Shown piece by piece: positions 8,264 through 16,657 of a stretch of 31,731 nt of DNA; the first letter of the stretch is position 1; each line of letters starts with the position of its first letter. The position numbers were made by a program, and so were the translations under genes. The notes under the pieces were generated by a model, which saw only the letters and a list, made by a program, of their open reading frames with translations, made no database searches and was not told the DNA's origin. This DNA is from Acidaminococcus sp050873445 (GTDB taxonomy: Bacteria > Bacillota > Negativicutes > Acidaminococcales > Acidaminococcaceae), in NCBI RefSeq assembly GCF_050873445.1, contig NZ_JBNMIU010000022.1, forward strand, positions 1 to 31,731, given 5' to 3'.

Positions 8264-8862
8264 CAATATCTTCCCTTGTGAGCGTCCATAAGAGCCTGGA
8301 TTTCTTTCATCAGCTCTTCACTCAGTTCCTCCACTTCCAGTTTTGTTCCCTTTTCATCTTCCAGTTCCATAGGCCTGCCGAAGACCACGGTAATCTTCGG
8401 CCAGAAGCTTTTGCGCCGCTTCAGGTCGCTGCCCAGAATGCAGGCAGGCACCACGGCCGCCCTGCCTTTGAGGGCAATGGCCAGGGCCCCGGGCTGGGCC
8501 TTCCCCAGTCTGCCGTCCCTGCTGCGGGTGCCTTCCGGGAAAATCCCCAGCACTTCCTTATGCTTCAGGATGGTCAGCGCCGTACGGATGGCGTGGGCGT
8601 CCCCTGCCCCCCGGTGGACCGGAAAGGCTCCCAGGCTCTTATACAGGGGCCCCAGGATGGGCACGAACAGTTCGCTCTTGGCCATGAAATGCACCGGACG
8701 GGAGGATGCGGTCCCCACCATGGGCGGATCCAGCAGGCTCACATGGTTGCAGGCAACGACCACAGGCCCCGTTTCTGGGATATTCTCCCGGCCGATCACT
8801 TTCAGCCGGTATACGATCCGGAACAGAATCGAAAAGATGAATTGTACGAACCGATACCACAT
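8263..8862 (-). CDS. plsC: 1-acyl-sn-glycerol-3-phosphate acyltransferase
   Basis: The 199-residue membrane-associated enzyme acylates lysophosphatidic acid to phosphatidic acid. It has the acyltransferase motif NHVSLLDP (the NHx4D catalytic pair), a second block around LGAFPVHRGAGD, and the glycerophosphate-binding FPEGTRSRDG. One N-terminal hydrophobic stretch (FVQFIFSILFRIVYRL) likely anchors it. It overlaps the cmk stop by one base (TAATG) and the ispH start by one base, so the three genes are coupled. The cmk-plsC-ispH/S1 order is frequent in clostridia-related bacteria. Confidence 0.95.
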   Translation of the reverse strand: MWYRFVQFIFSILFRIVYRLKVIGRENIPETGPVVVACNHVSLLDPPMVGTASSRPVHFMAKSELFVPILGPLYKSLGAFPVHRGAGDAHAIRTALTILKHKEVLGIFPEGTRSRDGRLGKAQPGALAIALKGRAAVVPACILGSDLKRRKSFWPKITVVFGRPMELEDEKGTKLEVEELSEELMKEIQALMDAHKGRY

Positions 8863-9527
8863 TATAATACCTTCCCTGCCATCCGGGCAATCTGTTCTGT
8901 GACTTCATCGATGGAAAGTGCGGTGGAATCCAGATAATGGGCATCTTCCGCGCAGCGCAGCGGGGAGATTTCCCGGTTTTCATCCAGTGCATCCCGCTGG
9001 GCGATCCGTTTTTCCAGGTCAGCCAGGTCTACGGGCACGCCTTTTTCCTTCAGTTCCAGATACCGGCGTCTGGCCCGTTCTTCCACGGATGCCGTCAGGA
9101 ATACCTTCAGCTGGGCCCTGGGGAACACCACGGTGCCGATATCCCGACCATCCATGACCACGCCGCCCCTTTCGCCGATTTTCCGCTGGGCCGCCACCAT
9201 GGCGGTACGCACGCCTCCCACCGCAGCCACTTTGGAAACATTTTGTGAAACTTCCAGGCTGCGGATCTCGTCGGTCACTTCCCGGCCGTCTACGAACACC
9301 CGGTTCACTCCGTCCCTGTACTGGAACGCAATATCAATCCGATTGGCGATGCGGGTCACGGCCTCCTCACTGAAAGGCTGGCTGCTTTCCAGGAAGCACA
9401 GGGTCACGGTCCGGTACATGGCACCGGTGTCGATGTAGGCGTACCCCAGACGGGCCGCCACTTTCTTGGCGATGGTGCTTTTCCCGGCACCGGCGGGGCC
9501 ATCGATGGCAATGATGATCTTTTTCAC
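8862..9527 (-). CDS. cmk: Cytidylate kinase
   Basis: The 221-residue kinase phosphorylates CMP and dCMP for nucleic acid and phospholipid precursor supply. It has the P-loop GPAGAGKST (residues 10-18), the substrate motif YIDTGAMYR and the GGVVMDGRDIGTVVFP block. The start is GTG at 9527, inside a GTGA overlap with the stop of the upstream flavoprotein gene, with AGAGGAAA upstream. A longer in-frame reading from 9842 only covers the flavoprotein gene out of frame. Length fits the family. Confidence 0.96.
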   Translation of the reverse strand: MKKIIIAIDGPAGAGKSTIAKKVAARLGYAYIDTGAMYRTVTLCFLESSQPFSEEAVTRIANRIDIAFQYRDGVNRVFVDGREVTDEIRSLEVSQNVSKVAAVGGVRTAMVAAQRKIGERGGVVMDGRDIGTVVFPRAQLKVFLTASVEERARRRYLELKEKGVPVDLADLEKRIAQRDALDENREISPLRCAEDAHYLDSTALSIDEVTEQIARMAGKVL

Positions 9528-10786
9528 TTGGTTTCCTCTTTTCCCCACGCAGCGGCATGGCCGCCTGCCACGTAGCCCGACGAAAAGGCTGCCTGCAGGT
9601 TGTAGCCGCCGGTATATCCGTCCACATCCATCACTTCGCCGGCAAAATACAGGTTCGGGACCTTCCTGGAGGCAAAGGTGGAGGGATTGATTTCTTTGGT
9701 GCTCACCCCGCCGGCCGTGACAATGGCTTCGGCCAGGGGGCGTGTGCCCGTCAAAGGCACGGTGAAGCCCTTCAGGGTCTCCACCAGGCGCTGGCGTTCC
9801 TTCCGGGTGATCTGGTTCACTTCCTGCTCCGGTTTCAGGCACGCCGCATCGATGATCACCGGGATCAGGCTCTGTGGCAGCAGATCGTGGAGACCGCTTT
9901 TCAGCTGCTTCCGGCTGTATTTGGCGAAATCCCGCTGCACCCGGGCATCCAGCTGTTCCACACTGAGGGCGGGCTTCAGGTCGATGCTGAGATCCAGCAG
10001 GGCCTGCGGATTTTCCTGCCAGGCGGTGGAAGCCGCCCGGCTGAGCGTCAGGATGATGGGGCCACTGACCCCGAAATGGGTGAACAGCATTTCCCCGAAT
10101 TCCCGGCCCAGTACTTTGTCCCCCTCAAGCAGGACAGCCCTCACGTTCCGCAGGCTGAGTCCCTGGAGGCTCCTGAGGCGGTCATCGTCTGTTTCCAGAG
10201 GCACCAGGGCCGGTCTGGGCGGCACGATGGTATGGCCGGCCTGACGGGCCAGATCGTAGCCGTCACCGGTGGACCCGGTGCGGGGATATGAGGCTCCGCC
10301 GGTAGTGACGATTACCGCATCCGCCGGATAGCGGACACCGTTTTCGTCGATAACGCCGGTGACTTTCCCGTCTTCCAGTTCCAGGCGCTTCACCCGTTTG
10401 TCCTTCAGGAGGCGTACATGGAGGTCCCGGAGGATCTTCTCCAGAGTTTTCACCACATCTGGGGCCTTGTCACTCTGCGGGAACACACGGCCGCCCCGCT
10501 CCACTTTCACCGGCAGACCGTTTTGCTCCAGCATGTCCATTATATCCCGATTGGTGAAAGAATGGAAAGCCCCAAACAGGAATTTTCCGTTGCCGGGGAT
10601 CATGGAGATCATATCCCGCATGTCACAGGCGTTGGTGATATTACAGCGGCCCTTGCCGGTGATCATCAGCTTGCGTCCGGGCATGCTCATCTTCTCCAGC
10701 AGGGTGACCGCCGCCCCGCTCCGGGCGGCGGAGATGGCAGCCAGGAATCCGGCGGCCCCGGCCCCTACGACGATGACGTCACTCAT
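9524..10786 (-). CDS. BaiN/RdsA-family NAD(P)/FAD-dependent oxidoreductase
   Basis: The 420-residue flavoprotein matches the HI0933/BaiN-like family. It has the N-terminal FAD motif VVGAGAAGFLAAISAARSG, the GRKLMITGKGRCNITNAC signature and the C-terminal YFAGEVMDVDGYTGGYNLQ. Members are widespread and mostly uncharacterised; one clostridial homologue works in bile acid reduction, but this should not be carried over here, since the setting is housekeeping (rluB-like upstream, cmk downstream). It overlaps both neighbours (8 bases with the pseudouridine synthase, 4 with cmk), so it is translated from the same message. Confidence 0.9.
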   Translation of the reverse strand: MSDVIVVGAGAAGFLAAISAARSGAAVTLLEKMSMPGRKLMITGKGRCNITNACDMRDMISMIPGNGKFLFGAFHSFTNRDIMDMLEQNGLPVKVERGGRVFPQSDKAPDVVKTLEKILRDLHVRLLKDKRVKRLELEDGKVTGVIDENGVRYPADAVIVTTGGASYPRTGSTGDGYDLARQAGHTIVPPRPALVPLETDDDRLRSLQGLSLRNVRAVLLEGDKVLGREFGEMLFTHFGVSGPIILTLSRAASTAWQENPQALLDLSIDLKPALSVEQLDARVQRDFAKYSRKQLKSGLHDLLPQSLIPVIIDAACLKPEQEVNQITRKERQRLVETLKGFTVPLTGTRPLAEAIVTAGGVSTKEINPSTFASRKVPNLYFAGEVMDVDGYTGGYNLQAAFSSGYVAGGHAAAWGKEETK

Positions 10787-11519
10787 GGCTTTCCATCCCC
10801 TTTTCCAGATCCGTCAGTTCCTCGGGCGTCAGATCCCGGTACTGGCCTTTCTTCATCCCTTCCAGGGTGAGACTGCCCACCTGGATCCGCTTCAGATGCT
10901 TCACCGGAAACCCGATGAAATCACACATGCGGCGCACCTGGCGGTTGCGGCCCTCGTGGATGGTGATGGTAAACCGGGTCAGGTGCTTCACCGTGTCCAC
11001 ATCCTTGATGTACACCAGGGCCGGAGCGGTAAGTCCGTCATCCAGCGGTACCCCCAGCCGCAGCAGATCCAGTTTCTCCTCCGGAACCCGGCCCCGGACC
11101 TCCACTGCATAGGTCTTGTTCACGTGATGGCTGGGGTGGGTCAGGTGCTGGGCCAGTTCCCCATCGTTGGTCATGAGCAGCAGGCCTTCCGTCTGGTAAT
11201 CCAGCCGACCCACCGGAAACAGCCGTTCCGGCAGTTTCGCCACCAGGTCAGCCACAGTACGGCGTCCCTGGGGATCCTTCATGGTCGTGACCACGCCCCG
11301 GGGTTTGTACAGCAGGATGGTCCGTTTGGCCGTTTTCCGCCGCAGGGGAGTGCCGTCCACCGTAATGGCGTCTCCAGGTCCCACTCGGGTACCCAGTTCC
11401 GTGACGATCCTGCCATTCACCGCAACCCGTCCGGCGGTGATATATTTTTCACATTCCCGGCGTGAAGCCACGCCGCAGGCTGCCATAACCTTCTGCAGCC
11501 GTTCCTTTGCTTGTTCCAT
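10779..11519 (-). CDS. rluB: RluB-family rRNA pseudouridine synthase
   Basis: The 246-residue protein has an N-terminal S4 RNA-binding domain (RLQKVMAACGVASRRECEKYI) and the RsuA/RluB catalytic core with GRLDYQTEGLLLMTNDG, where the Asp is the nucleophile. These enzymes convert uridine to pseudouridine in rRNA; RluB acts on 23S helix 90. RluB, RluE and RsuA are close relatives, so the target site is inferred from the common scpA-scpB-rluB gene order rather than from a specific residue. It begins 5 bases after the scpB stop. Confidence 0.9.
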   Translation of the reverse strand: MEQAKERLQKVMAACGVASRRECEKYITAGRVAVNGRIVTELGTRVGPGDAITVDGTPLRRKTAKRTILLYKPRGVVTTMKDPQGRRTVADLVAKLPERLFPVGRLDYQTEGLLLMTNDGELAQHLTHPSHHVNKTYAVEVRGRVPEEKLDLLRLGVPLDDGLTAPALVYIKDVDTVKHLTRFTITIHEGRNRQVRRMCDFIGFPVKHLKRIQVGSLTLEGMKKGQYRDLTPEELTDLEKGMESHE

Positions 11520-11524
11520 TCCGT

Positions 11525-12076
11525 TTACTCCTTAAAAAGCGGTTCCGGCTCTTCCGCCGTTCCATCCAATATCTCTTCCGGCAGCTGCGGCAGATCCTCC
11601 AACGAATTGAACCCGAAAGCCTGCAGGAATTCTTCCGTGGTACCGTATAAAATGGGCCGGCCGATCACTTCTTTCCGCCCCACTTCGCCCACCAGGTCCA
11701 GATCCACCAGGGTGCTGAGCACCCCGTCCACCTTCACGCCCCGGATGGCCTCCATCTCACTCTTGGTCACCGGCTGACGGAAGGCGATGATGGCCAGGGT
11801 CTCCATGGCCGCACCGGACAGCTTCACTTCCTGTTTCTCGTGGAGCCGCCGCACCAGTCCGGCCGCCTGTGTCTTGGTCACTAGCTGCCAGCCCCCGGCC
11901 ACTTTCCGCAGCTCGATGCCCCGGTTTTCCATCTGGTACTCCCTCTGGAGCGCTTCCAGAAGATCCGCCACTTGGTCAGTGCTGCAGTACAGCGCCGCTG
12001 CAGCCCGTTCCAGGGTCAGAGGATCCCCGCTGGCAAACAGCAGGGCCTCCAGCTTAGCGGTTTTCGTCAGTTCCAT
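11525..12076 (-). CDS. scpB: Segregation and condensation protein B
   Basis: The 183-residue protein carries the two winged-helix domains of ScpB: LEALLFASGDPLTLERAAAA in the first, and LSGAAMETLAIIAFRQPVTKSEMEAIRGV in the second. The YGTTEEFLQAFGFNSLEDLP segment is near the C-terminus. ScpB dimers bind the kleisin ScpA and regulate the SMC condensin that organises replicated chromosomes. The start overlaps the 3' end of scpA by 23 bases. smc itself is not in the window. Confidence 0.96.
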   Translation of the reverse strand: MELTKTAKLEALLFASGDPLTLERAAAALYCSTDQVADLLEALQREYQMENRGIELRKVAGGWQLVTKTQAAGLVRRLHEKQEVKLSGAAMETLAIIAFRQPVTKSEMEAIRGVKVDGVLSTLVDLDLVGEVGRKEVIGRPILYGTTEEFLQAFGFNSLEDLPQLPEEILDGTAEEPEPLFKE

Positions 12077-12782
12077 ACGGCACTTCCTCCTTCGCTATGA
12101 GATACATGGGGGCAAAAGGTACCTCCTGGATGAGCCCGATTTCCTTCAGCCGCAGCAGCTCCAACACCGCCAGGAACACACTGATGGTCTCGCTGTGGCT
12201 CTTGGGATTGTGGATCAGTTTCCGGAAGGCCAGAGGCTTCCTGCGCCCGGCCAATTTCTCCCGGATGTCTTCCATCTTCTCCTGCACCGGGAATTCCTGC
12301 CGGGAGATCACCGGCTCTTCTTCCGGCCGGGACGGCAGCAGACTGGCCAGTGCCCGCAGCAAATCCGCCAGGGCGTACCGTTTCACCTTCATATATTTCT
12401 TCGTCACCGGCAGGGGCTTTCTCGCCACCCGCAGGCTGGCCTCCTGCAGACACTCCCGCAGGGCTGCCGCCTGGTGCCTGGTCTTCTGGTATTCCACCAG
12501 CATATCCACCAGCATCTGCCGAGGGTCTGTTTCTTCCTCTTCGTCCTCTTCCGGGTCCCTGGGCAGCAGCATCCGACTCTTGATCTGCAGCAGAAGAGCC
12601 GCCATGAGCAGGAATTCACTGGCTACATCCAGGTCGTACTCCTGCATGGCGTTCAGATAGGCGATGTACTGTTCCGTCACCGAAACGATGGGGATATCAT
12701 AGATGTCAATCCTGTCCTTTTCGATCAGGTGGATCAGAAGGTCCAGAGGGCCTTCGAAATCCGCCAGTTTGATTTCATACAA
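12054..12782 (-). CDS. scpA: Segregation and condensation protein A (kleisin)
   Basis: The 242-residue kleisin bridges the SMC heads and recruits ScpB. The N-terminal signature YEIKLADFEGPLDLLIHLIE and the VSVTEQYIAYLNAMQEYDLD...ASEFLLMAALLLQIKSRMLL block are typical. A C-terminal winged helix (VFLAVLELLRLKEIGLIQ) contacts the SMC head. The ATG lies 15 bases after the upstream protease stop, and the 3' end overlaps scpB, as in many Firmicutes. Confidence 0.97.
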   Translation of the reverse strand: MYEIKLADFEGPLDLLIHLIEKDRIDIYDIPIVSVTEQYIAYLNAMQEYDLDVASEFLLMAALLLQIKSRMLLPRDPEEDEEEETDPRQMLVDMLVEYQKTRHQAAALRECLQEASLRVARKPLPVTKKYMKVKRYALADLLRALASLLPSRPEEEPVISRQEFPVQEKMEDIREKLAGRRKPLAFRKLIHNPKSHSETISVFLAVLELLRLKEIGLIQEVPFAPMYLIAKEEVPYGTDENR

Positions 12783-12797
12783 TGGCTGCAGGCCCCC

Positions 12798-13421
12798 TTA
12801 GAAAAACAAGCCCAGGATGGCCTGACACAGTGCCAGATACAGCGTGGAAATCGGCGAGATCACCACATTCACGAGCCCCGTAAAACACAGTACGATCAGG
12901 ATCAGGTTGCAGTAGGGTCCCACCAGCCGTTCGTAGGCCAGCGCCTTGTCCAGGGGCAGCACTGTGCGCAGTACATTGTACCCGTCCATGGGCGGGATGG
13001 GAATCAGATTGAAGAACGCAAACCACACATTGTACAGCATGAGCCAGTTCAGGAACAGGATCACACCCCGTCCCACATAGAAGTGCCGCACGAACAGGAT
13101 CTGCAGGAACATGGCCAGAAACGCTACCAGAAGGTTGCTCCCCGGGCCTGCAAATGCCACCTTCAGCATCCCCGTGCGGGGATCCGTATAGTACCGGGGG
13201 TCGATGCGCACCGGCTTGGCCCAGCCGAAACCCACCAGGAGAAGCATCAGCGATCCGATCAGGTCCAGATGGGCCAGGGGATTCATGGTCAGGCGTCCAT
13301 CCTCTTCCGGGGTGGGATCCCCCAAGCTGGACGACATGGCCCCATGGGCGTATTCATGGACCGTAATGGTAAACAGCAAAGCCGGGATCCGATAGATCAC
13401 CGAAGCATCCAGATTCAGCAT
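12798..13421 (-). CDS. Site-2 protease-like (M50) membrane metalloprotease
   Basis: The 207-residue protein has the zinc-binding HEYAHG motif (HExxH, residues 23-28) and a second metal-ligand motif NLIPIPPMDGYNVL (the Asp of NPxPPxDG). At least four hydrophobic segments place the site in the membrane. It is the short form of M50 without PDZ domains, usually found next to scpA. Substrates of this subgroup are mostly unknown; regulated intramembrane cleavage is inferred from the family. It is the first gene of the long leftward unit and starts after the codY terminator; GGAAGGA lies about 9 bases before its ATG. Confidence 0.9.
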   Translation of the reverse strand: MLNLDASVIYRIPALLFTITVHEYAHGAMSSSLGDPTPEEDGRLTMNPLAHLDLIGSLMLLLVGFGWAKPVRIDPRYYTDPRTGMLKVAFAGPGSNLLVAFLAMFLQILFVRHFYVGRGVILFLNWLMLYNVWFAFFNLIPIPPMDGYNVLRTVLPLDKALAYERLVGPYCNLILIVLCFTGLVNVVISPISTLYLALCQAILGLFF

Positions 13422-13478
13422 ACAGAAAATCCTTCCTGTGAAAAATTTACTTGATTCTTTTCATGGTATCATAATACA

Positions 13479-13512
13479 GAAAAAGGGTCAAACGGCTTTT
13501 GCCGTCCGACCC
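13479..13512 (-). terminator. Intrinsic terminator after codY
   Basis: The leftward hairpin GGGTC..ACGGC-AAAA-GCCGT..GACCC (13485-13512) is followed by TTTTTC (13479-13484). It closes the dprA-to-codY unit. A weak promoter for the downstream protease unit (TTGACC, 17 bp, TACCAT) may overlap its 3' side; that part is tentative. Confidence 0.88.
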
Positions 13513-13539
13513 CTTGGGTTCCTGTGACTTTTTTATGGA

Positions 13540-14316
13540 TTATTTCTTGTGTTCCTTCAGCCCATCCCGCAGGTATTCATTCAGGATGCGGACATAGGTC
13601 CCCTTCATCCCCAGGGATTCGGTTTCCAGTACGCCGGCGCTTTCGAATTTCCGCAGGGCGTTGACAATGACACTCCGGGTAATACCGGCCTGATCGGCGA
13701 TCTTGCTGGCTACCAGCAGGCCTTCATCGCCGGGCAGAGCTTTCAGGATCTCGGAGATGGCTTCCAGTTCACTGTAGCTCAGGTTACTGAAGGCAATCTG
13801 GACCATGGCCTTCTTGCGACTGGCTTCTTCGATGTGCATGGCCTTGTCATGCAGCAGCTGCATGCCGATAACGGTGGCAGCATATTCGCTGAGCAGCAGG
13901 TCGCTGTCCACGAATTCCTTCTTGAATTTGCCCAGGATCAGAGTACCCAGACGCACGCCGTTCCCGAAAATGGGGACAACCGTAGTATATTTGCTTTCAA
14001 ACAGGCATTTGGTGCCTTCGCTGAAGGCGCACATGTTCTTCACCAGACGATAGTTGGAAGAAGTTTCCCGGATGCCTTCCAGCCATTTCACGTATTCAGC
14101 AGGGAAACGGCCTACATCCAGCACCTTCTTGATCATCAGTTCACATTCGAAACCGTCCAGGATGGAATATCCCAGCAGTTCCCCGTCCTCGGCGACGATG
14201 TAGATGTTCGCCTTGATGACGTCTTTCAGAACTTCCGCCATTTTCTTATAGCTGACGGTTTCAGTGTTCTGCAGCAGTTTGTTGATTGCTCTCGTTTTTT
14301 CCAGTAAAGCTAACAT
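13540..14316 (-). CDS. codY: GTP-sensing global regulator CodY
   Basis: The 258-residue repressor responds to branched-chain amino acids and GTP and controls nutrient genes. It has the N-terminal GAF ligand domain (starting MLALLEKTRAINKLLQ) and a C-terminal winged helix with ASKIADQAGITRSVIVNALR followed by KFESAGVLETESLGMKGTY, nearly identical to the Firmicute consensus. The start has AGGAGG about 8 bases upstream, and the gene begins 12 bases after the xerC stop. In Bacillus hslV and hslU lie between these two genes; here they are absent. Confidence 0.97.
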   Translation of the reverse strand: MLALLEKTRAINKLLQNTETVSYKKMAEVLKDVIKANIYIVAEDGELLGYSILDGFECELMIKKVLDVGRFPAEYVKWLEGIRETSSNYRLVKNMCAFSEGTKCLFESKYTTVVPIFGNGVRLGTLILGKFKKEFVDSDLLLSEYAATVIGMQLLHDKAMHIEEASRKKAMVQIAFSNLSYSELEAISEILKALPGDEGLLVASKIADQAGITRSVIVNALRKFESAGVLETESLGMKGTYVRILNEYLRDGLKEHKK

Positions 14317-14328
14317 GGTAAGTCCCTC

Positions 14329-15264
14329 CTAGGCCCTTGGATGATGTTTCTCATAGACCGCAGTCAGCCGCTCTGCAGTCACGTGAGTATAAATTTGCGT
14401 TGTGGAAAGGCTGGCGTGCCCCAGCAGTTCCTGTACCGCCCGCAGGTCAGCCCCGTGCTCCAGCAGATGGGTTGCAAAAGTATGCCGGATGGTGTGGGGA
14501 CTGATGTGCTTCTGCAGGGCGGCCATTTCCACATATTTGTCCAGGATTCTCCGTACGCTTCTTGCTGTCAGCGGAGTTCCCCGGCTGTTGATGAAAACAT
14601 AGGCATGAGACGGCACATGATACTTTTCCATGAGTACCCGGCGGCTCTCCCCCAGATAGGCTTCCATGGCTTTCACGCAGGGGTGCCCCAGAGGTACCAG
14701 CCGTTCTTTGTGGCCTTTCCCCAGGAGCACCGCATACCGGTCGCCCAAATCCAAGTGGGTCAATGTAAGTCCCACCAGTTCCGAAACACGACACCCTGTA
14801 GAGTAGAGGAATTCCAGGATTGCCCGATCCCGCCGCCCCAGGGCCGTTGTAAGATCCGGCATCCGCAACAGCAGATCGATTTCGAATTCTTCCAAAAACA
14901 CAGGGAGTTTCTTTTCCAGTTTGGGGGTCCGTACCTTCAGGAAGGGATTCGAGCCAATATAGCCCTCCCGCCTGAGGAAACGGTAGAACGAACGCAGAGC
15001 GGACACCCTCCGGGCAATGGTCCGGCGGGCAAGGCCCTCGTCGTGGAGTTTTGCCAGGTAGGCACGGATATCCAAAATCCGGACCTGCCCCCACTCTACC
15101 CTGGACATCCGGGTTTCCAGAAATTCATGGAAACGGAGCAGATCATCCCGATAATTCACAACGGTCAGGGGCGAGCAGTCTTTTTCTACCTCTAAATAGG
15201 CAAAAAATGCTTCTGCCTCCCTATCCCGCAGAGGGCGTGGTGTCAGATCCTTCTTTCTTTCCAT
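14329..15264 (-). CDS. xerC: Tyrosine recombinase XerC/XerD-type
   Basis: The 311-residue recombinase has an N-terminal SAM-like core-binding domain (FFAYLEVEKDCSPLTVVNYR) and a catalytic domain with all expected residues: Arg in STGCRVSELVGL, Lys in GKGHKERLVPLG, HTIRH (His and Arg), LLGHASLSTTQIYTH (His and the nucleophilic Tyr). Xer proteins resolve chromosome dimers at dif. Position between trmFO and codY matches the Bacillus xerC (codV) locus, so XerC is preferred over XerD. The ATG at 15264 (GAGG 7 bases upstream) was chosen over an upstream TTG at 15276. Confidence 0.93.
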   Translation of the reverse strand: MERKKDLTPRPLRDREAEAFFAYLEVEKDCSPLTVVNYRDDLLRFHEFLETRMSRVEWGQVRILDIRAYLAKLHDEGLARRTIARRVSALRSFYRFLRREGYIGSNPFLKVRTPKLEKKLPVFLEEFEIDLLLRMPDLTTALGRRDRAILEFLYSTGCRVSELVGLTLTHLDLGDRYAVLLGKGHKERLVPLGHPCVKAMEAYLGESRRVLMEKYHVPSHAYVFINSRGTPLTARSVRRILDKYVEMAALQKHISPHTIRHTFATHLLEHGADLRAVQELLGHASLSTTQIYTHVTAERLTAVYEKHHPRA

Positions 15265-15294
15265 AGCCTGCCTCAAATTGTAGGAATTTTATTG

Positions 15295-15312
15295 AATTCT
15301 CGACAATTTATA
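15295..15312 (-). promoter_or_regulatory. Possible CodY-like site and -10 before xerC-codY
   Basis: The leftward strand reads AATTGTCGAGAATT (15295-15308). This resembles the CodY box AATTTTCWGAAAATT with one G substitution in each arm and the central base missing. It touches a TATAAA (15307-15312) lacking a good -35. If real it would allow autoregulation of codY. The match is imperfect, so this is tentative. Confidence 0.3.
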
Positions 15313-15326
15313 CTACCATATTCAGA

Positions 15327-16643
15327 CTAATCATGCAAGTTCTTTTTTACATTTTCCAAAAACTTTAAACTTCTCTGGGCAATGGCAGCATTCTTTTCTT
15401 TTTTGCCACGGATCTTCGGACCATCCCAGGGAGCGATCAGCCCGAAGTTGATATTCATAGGCTGGAAATGCTTCACCTCCGGGTTGCTGATGTAATGGCT
15501 CAAAGCGCCCATGGCCGTCTCTCTGGGGAATACCACCGGGGGCTTGCCCGCCAGTGCCCGGGCTGCATAGATGCCCACGGCCAGGCCGGAAGCCGCACTT
15601 TCCACGTATCCCTCCACCCCGGTCATCTGGCCGGCGAAGTAGAAATGCGGGTTGGTGCGCAGGGCATAATCGGCGTTCAGCAGCAGGGGGCTGTTCAGGT
15701 AGGAATTCTTGTGCATCACCCCATAACGGACGAACTCGGCGTTCTCCAGGCCCGGGATCATCCGGAACACCCGGCGCTGCTCCGGCCATTTCAGGTGGGT
15801 CTGGAACCCCACGATGTTGTACAGGGTACCGGCCCCGTTGTCCTGGCGCAGCTGCACCACGGCATAGGGATCCTCCCCGGTGCGGGGGTCGGGCAGGCCC
15901 ACAGGCTTCAGGGGCCCGAACCGCATGGTATCCTCGCCCCGCAGGGCCATTTCCTCGATGGGCATGCAGGCCTCGAATACATTGTGTTCGAAATCCTTCA
16001 CAGGCGCTGTTTCCGCATGGCACAGTTCATTCCAGAAACGCAGGTACTCCTCTTTATTGAAGGGACAGTTGTAATAGGCCGCTTCCCCCTTGTCGTAGCG
16101 GGAAGCCTTGTACACCTTATCCTGGTCCAGAGAATCCACAGTGACGATGGGCGCCGCCGCATCGAAGAAGTGGAAGTAATCCTTCTGTACCAGGCGCTGG
16201 ATGGCTTCCGACAGAGCACCGCTGGTAAGGGGACCGCTGGCGGTGATGACGTAGTCCTCGAGAGCAAACCGGCTGTAATCGGTCACTTCCTCCTCCACCA
16301 GGGTCACCAGAGGATTCTCTCTGACGGCGTTCGTAACACCCTGGGCGAACCCCTCCCGGTCTACGGCCAGGGCACCGCCGGCAGGTACCTGGTGGGCATC
16401 TGCTTCCCGGATGATCAGGGAATCCAGACGCCGCATTTCTTCCTTCAGGAGCCCCACGGCGTTTTCAATGTTGTTGGCACGCAGGGAATTGCTGCATACC
16501 AGCTCGCTGAACAGGGCTGTATGGTGGGCCGGGTCGCTTTTGCCCGGCCGCATTTCGTGGAGCACCACAGGGATGCCCCGCCGGGTCAGCTGCCAGGCCG
16601 CTTCGCAGCCCGCCAGCCCGGCACCGATGATATGGATGGTCAT
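15327..16643 (-). CDS. trmFO: tRNA uridine-54 methyltransferase TrmFO
   Basis: The 438-residue flavoenzyme makes ribothymidine at position 54 of tRNA, using methylene-tetrahydrofolate and FADH2. The FAD motif GAGLAGCEAAWQLTRRG is at the N-terminus. CSNSLRANNIENAVGLLKEE, PAGGALAVDREGFA and the C-terminal MTGVEGYVESAASGLAVG are family signatures. The ATG at 16643 has GAAAGGGAAAG just upstream; the longer reading to 16766 runs into topA in another frame. It follows topA by 14 bases, as in Bacillus. Confidence 0.97.
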   Translation of the reverse strand: MTIHIIGAGLAGCEAAWQLTRRGIPVVLHEMRPGKSDPAHHTALFSELVCSNSLRANNIENAVGLLKEEMRRLDSLIIREADAHQVPAGGALAVDREGFAQGVTNAVRENPLVTLVEEEVTDYSRFALEDYVITASGPLTSGALSEAIQRLVQKDYFHFFDAAAPIVTVDSLDQDKVYKASRYDKGEAAYYNCPFNKEEYLRFWNELCHAETAPVKDFEHNVFEACMPIEEMALRGEDTMRFGPLKPVGLPDPRTGEDPYAVVQLRQDNGAGTLYNIVGFQTHLKWPEQRRVFRMIPGLENAEFVRYGVMHKNSYLNSPLLLNADYALRTNPHFYFAGQMTGVEGYVESAASGLAVGIYAARALAGKPPVVFPRETAMGALSHYISNPEVKHFQPMNINFGLIAPWDGPKIRGKKEKNAAIAQRSLKFLENVKKNLHD

Positions 16644-16657
16644 GGATCTTTCCCTTT

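Noticed and set aside
6299..8281. A 660-codon open frame opposite the ispH-S1 gene
   Set aside because: It is antisense to a gene with clear motifs, has no recognisable domain, and arises from the GC-biased codon use of the true gene.
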